A DNA stretch of 64,000 nt. Source: Paracoccus alkanivorans (GTDB lineage Bacteria; Pseudomonadota; Alphaproteobacteria; Rhodobacterales; Rhodobacteraceae). The notes under the pieces are model-generated. The model ran no database searches, was not told where the DNA came from, and saw only the letters and a list, made by a program, of their open reading frames with translations. The translations under genes and the position numbers were made by a program. The DNA is taken from the NCBI RefSeq assembly GCF_003697785.1, contig NZ_QOKZ01000002.1:248001-312000 (forward strand), read 5' to 3'. Shown in pieces: positions 61,440-64,000 of the stretch (within the stretch, counting starts at the first letter, position 1; the number at the start of each line of letters is the position of its first letter).

Positions 61440-62055
61440 GCCTGGGCGCAAAGCGTTGGGCAGGGATACGAATGCCCGATCCCGGCCCGCGCATGACGAA
61501 GCGTTCCTCCACCAGGTCATGCGGCCCGATCCTGTCCCGGCCGACAAGAAGTGATCCGGGCGGGCGATCAGGACATGCGGATGCAGCGATATCGCATCGA
61601 CCGGCGGCTCACGCGGGGGCATCCCATGATGCGCAGGCCGAATCCCCCGCGCGCCAGTCCCTGGATGATATCGCCGCGATTGCCAATCTTCGGGGAAATC
61701 GTGATACCGGACATCTCGTGCCCTGGCGGCGCGACGATCTCGGGCGCAAAATACCTGCATGTCGTTACATCCTCAGCGTCAAATTGCCGCAGGCACCAGT
61801 GTTCAGCGCCTCCACCTCGGCAAGCGCCCGGGTTATCGCAACCTCGATCCGCTCATAGGCACGCAGCAAGACCCTGCCCTGCGGCATCAGCCCGCCGCTA
61901 CCTCCTTCGCGGTCGACGACCGGAGATCCAATGTTTTCCTCCAGGTTTTTCAGCTGGATATGAATGGCAGGTGCCGTCAGCCCAACGGTCTTTACCGCCG
62001 CCGCAACCGTGCCGTGATCGGCCAGCATCCTGAGCGCGCGGAGTTGTTCCAGCAT
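61440..62055 (-). pseudogene. cbbR: Decayed LysR-family regulator of Calvin genes (cbbR)
   Basis: Intact reading covers only the first 96 residues or so: helix-turn-helix LRALRMLADHGTVAAAVKTV and linker, from ATG 62055. A stop follows at about 61765. In the next frames the same protein continues: VTTCRYFAPEIVA, then GMPPREPPVDAISLHPHVLI, then IGPHDLVEERFVMRGPGSG, so there are at least three frameshifts. Similarity fades near 61440, short of the usual length (about 310 residues), so the C terminus is also lost. CbbR normally activates the divergent cbb operon. Confidence 0.85.
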
Positions 62056-62104
62056 GATCCTGCCGAGCAAGGACGTAATTTTCTTTTACGGTCCAGGAAC
62101 AATT

Positions 62105-62117
62105 TTAAAATTTCTTA
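62105..62117. promoter_or_regulatory. Candidate CbbR box (TNA-N7-TNA)
   Basis: TTA, 7 bases, TTA matches the LysR-type CbbR half-site consensus in the AT-rich stretch between the decayed cbbR and cbbF. An AATTTTAAAATT palindrome overlaps it. The AT-rich setting makes a chance match possible. Confidence 0.45.
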
Positions 62118-62175
62118 TCAGCCCCGAATGGAATAGCAAAGGGGCGCAACGGGCTTGAAAGGGGAGGTTCAGTCC

Positions 62176-63183
62176 TTGGCGCAGATCCAGCAGATGGCCG
62201 GACGGGCAATTCCCGCGCATCTTGAAAAGCCGGTCGCTGCGCTGTGCGATGTGACCTGCGACCTGCTCTCCCGCATCTTGATGGATGGGCTGGAAGGCAA
62301 CCTTGCGGAAAGCGCCGGTTCAGACACCGGTGGCAATACGCAGCAACCTCTGGACCTGATCGCCGACAGGGATTTTCGCGCTGCCATGAACGGCACTGGC
62401 ATCCGCTGGTATGCCTCGAAAGCGCGAAACAGAGTGGCCGAGGTCGAACCGGCGGGAAATCTTGCCATCGCCATAGACCCGTTGAACGGTTCCTCCGACC
62501 TGGATGTGAACGCCTCAATCGGCACGGTCTTCAGCATCCAACCCGCCGAAGACGATCCCGACGCCACCTTTCTGCGGGCAGGTCACCATATCGTGGCAGC
62601 GGGATATTTCATCCATGGGCCGCAAACCGTGTTGATGATCAGCCTTGGCGACGGGTTGCGCAAGTTCATCCTCGACCGCAAAGCCGGAATTTTCCGGGAA
62701 GTGCCGGTGTCCCCGCTTCCAGGTCAGTGCAAGACGGTGGAATTCGCCATTAACGCATCCAACTACCGGCACTGGTCGCAACCGGTCCGGGCCTATGTCG
62801 ATGACTGCCTTGCAGGCATGGACGGTCCGCGCGGCAAGAGTTTCAACATGCGCTGGATCGCCTCGCCGGTTGCCGAAGCGCATCGGATCATCTTGCGCGG
62901 GGGGATTTTCCTTCATTCCGGCGATGCGCGGGACGGTCATGCCGAGGGACGATTGCGGCTGATCCACGAATGCGCACCGATCGCCTTTCTGGTCGAGCAA
63001 TCCGGCGGCAAGGCGACCGATGGCATCAGCCGAATGCTGGAGCGTGTGCCGACGAGCCTGCATGCCCACACCCCCTTCGTCTTCGGCACGCCCGACAAGG
63101 TCGACCGCTTGGCCACCTGTCACGATCTTCCCGAACCGGAAGTTTCCGCGCTTTTCGGCAATCGCGGCCTGTTCCGCGCCTGA
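62176..63183 (+). CDS. cbbF: Fructose-1,6-bisphosphatase class I, Calvin-cycle type (TTG start)
   Basis: A 335-residue phosphatase. It has the metal-binding region AIDPLNGSSDLDVN (about residue 97) and the substrate loop around NYRHWSQPVRAYVDDC and IHECAPIAFLVEQSGG. I chose TTG at 62176 because GGGGAGG lies 8 bases upstream; the frame also opens at TTG 62155 without a ribosome site. It returns fructose-1,6-bisphosphate to fructose-6-phosphate in the Calvin cycle or gluconeogenesis. Followed after 15 bases by cbbP, the usual cbb arrangement. Confidence 0.92.
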   Translation: MAQIQQMAGRAIPAHLEKPVAALCDVTCDLLSRILMDGLEGNLAESAGSDTGGNTQQPLDLIADRDFRAAMNGTGIRWYASKARNRVAEVEPAGNLAIAIDPLNGSSDLDVNASIGTVFSIQPAEDDPDATFLRAGHHIVAAGYFIHGPQTVLMISLGDGLRKFILDRKAGIFREVPVSPLPGQCKTVEFAINASNYRHWSQPVRAYVDDCLAGMDGPRGKSFNMRWIASPVAEAHRIILRGGIFLHSGDARDGHAEGRLRLIHECAPIAFLVEQSGGKATDGISRMLERVPTSLHAHTPFVFGTPDKVDRLATCHDLPEPEVSALFGNRGLFRA

Positions 63184-63198
63184 TCCAAAGGAATAATC

Positions 63199-64000
63199 AT
63201 GTCCCGGAAACACCCGATCATCTCGGTCACAGGCTCTTCCGGCGCGGGGACCACCACGGTCAAGGGCATCTTCGACCAGATCTTCCGCCGCGAGGGTATC
63301 AATGCCGTCAGCATCGAGGGCGACGCTTTCCATCGCTATGACCGCGCAGCGATGAAAGAGGAACTCGCCCGCCGGCAGGCCGCAGGTGACCAGACCTTCA
63401 GCCATTTCAGTTATGACGCCAACGAGCTGAAAAAGCTGGAAGAGGTGTTCCGCGTCTATGGCGAAACCGGCCGCGGCGAAACGCGCCACTACGTCCATGA
63501 CGATGCCGAAGCTGCGAAATGGGGCACGCCCCCCGGCAAGTTCACCGATTGGGCACCATTCGAAGACAACTCGGATCTGCTGTTCTACGAGGGGCTGCAT
63601 GGTGCGGTGGTCAACGACCAGGTCAACCTGGCCAAACTGGCCGATCTGAAGATCGGCGTGGTGCCGGTGATCAACCTGGAATGGATCCAGAAGATCCACC
63701 GCGACAAGGCCAGCCGGGGCTATTCCACCGAGGCCGTCACCGACACCATCCTACGCCGCATGCATGCCTATGCGCACTGCATCTGCCCGCAATTCACGCA
63801 GACCGATATCAATTTCCAGCGCGTGCCGGTGGTCGACACCTCGAACCCGTTCATCGCCCGCTGGATTCCGACACCGGACGAAAGCCTCGTCGTGATCCGG
63901 TTCCGCGACCCGAAGGGAATCGATTTCCCCTATCTGACAGCGATGATCCAGGGTTCCTGGATGAGCCGCGCCAATTCGATCGTCATTCCGGGGCCGCGGA
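63199..64000 (+). CDS. cbbP: Phosphoribulokinase (3' end cut off)
   Basis: The first 267 codons are visible. The nucleotide loop GSSGAGTTTVKG lies near residue 12 (Thr in place of the common Lys, normal in bacterial class I enzymes). SIEGDAFHRYDRAAMKEEL and the later DLLFYEGLHGAVV are family-typical. It phosphorylates ribulose-5-phosphate for RuBisCO. An AAAGGA ribosome site precedes the ATG. The gene continues past the window edge; RuBisCO genes, if present, would lie further right. Confidence 0.96.
   Translation, partial: MSRKHPIISVTGSSGAGTTTVKGIFDQIFRREGINAVSIEGDAFHRYDRAAMKEELARRQAAGDQTFSHFSYDANELKKLEEVFRVYGETGRGETRHYVHDDAEAAKWGTPPGKFTDWAPFEDNSDLLFYEGLHGAVVNDQVNLAKLADLKIGVVPVINLEWIQKIHRDKASRGYSTEAVTDTILRRMHAYAHCICPQFTQTDINFQRVPVVDTSNPFIARWIPTPDESLVVIRFRDPKGIDFPYLTAMIQGSWMSRANSIVIPGPR

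Noticed and set aside
61365..61760. Minus-strand frame of 131 codons as a separate gene
   Set aside because: Its middle part (PPREPPVDAISLHPHVLI) is the continuation of the broken CbbR in a shifted frame, so it is part of the pseudogene.
1..64000. CRISPR arrays, insertion sequences, prophage genes, riboswitches
   Set aside because: No regularly spaced repeats, transposase or phage structural genes, or recognisable riboswitch cores were seen by eye.

Overview
The window is GC-rich alphaproteobacterial DNA, most like Rhodobacteraceae and especially Paracoccus. The main reasons are a complete beta-hydroxyaspartate cycle cluster (bhcRABCD), a sulfolactate desulfonation cluster, class I cbbF-cbbP genes and the general gene repertoire. 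It is chromosomal or chromid-like: two tRNA genes, no phage, transposase or CRISPR array seen. Both ends cut through genes.

Layout. 1-2909 (minus): a carbohydrate ABC importer (two permeases and a binding protein) running off the left edge, divergent from a GntR regulator. 3745-12891 (minus): a long operon of binding protein, SDR, two permeases, zinc dehydrogenase, UgpC-type ATPase, PfkB kinase, LacD/YihT-type aldolase and an enolase-superfamily enzyme, with a perfect LacI-type operator in front and a divergent LacI gene. 14118-22634: YeiH-type exporter, ComC and SlcC sulfolactate dehydrogenases, a fused TctA-TctB permease, TctC, SuyB, SuyA and divergent SuyR. 22673-26615: an E2 and a fused E1 of a 2-oxoacid dehydrogenase with an Lrp regulator. 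26727-38251: housekeeping genes (hrpB, ycjX, ycjF, a cold-shock gene, a GntR gene, a uracil-DNA glycosylase, an HI0933-family flavoprotein) and a capsule-export/KDO operon (kpsT, kpsE-like, kdsA). 38345-47459: tRNA-Gln, a degenerate 0.65-kb gap, an amine-oxidase-like flavoprotein, an XRE-cupin regulator, a dipeptide-type ABC operon, a decayed ghrA-like gene and tRNA-Thr. 47469-50185: an Fe(III)-type permease and an unknown protein. 50237-54910: purine catabolism (puuD, uraH, 8-oxoguanine deaminase family, xanthine/urate permease). 54946-60222: bhcD-C-B-A and divergent bhcR. 60364-64000: an unknown membrane protein, a decayed cbbR, cbbF and the start of cbbP.

How the genes may work together. 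The most striking reading is a sulfosugar route. The PfkB kinase at 5923-6846 aligns without gaps to E. coli sulfofructose kinase YihV as I recall it, and keeps the three sulfonate-recognition residues (Lys27, Asn109, Arg138 there; Lys38, Asn120, Arg149 here). It overlaps a class I ketose-bisphosphate-type aldolase gene. About 5 kb away lies a full set for turning sulfolactate into pyruvate and sulfite. Together they suggest cleavage of a sulfohexose to a C3 sulfonate followed by its mineralisation. The isomerase, glycosidase and sulfolactaldehyde dehydrogenase are not in the window and may lie beyond its left edge. A second theme is glyoxylate: purine breakdown genes, which can yield glyoxylate, lie beside the cycle that assimilates it. 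A third is decay: cbbR and a ghrA-like gene are pseudogenes beside intact partners.
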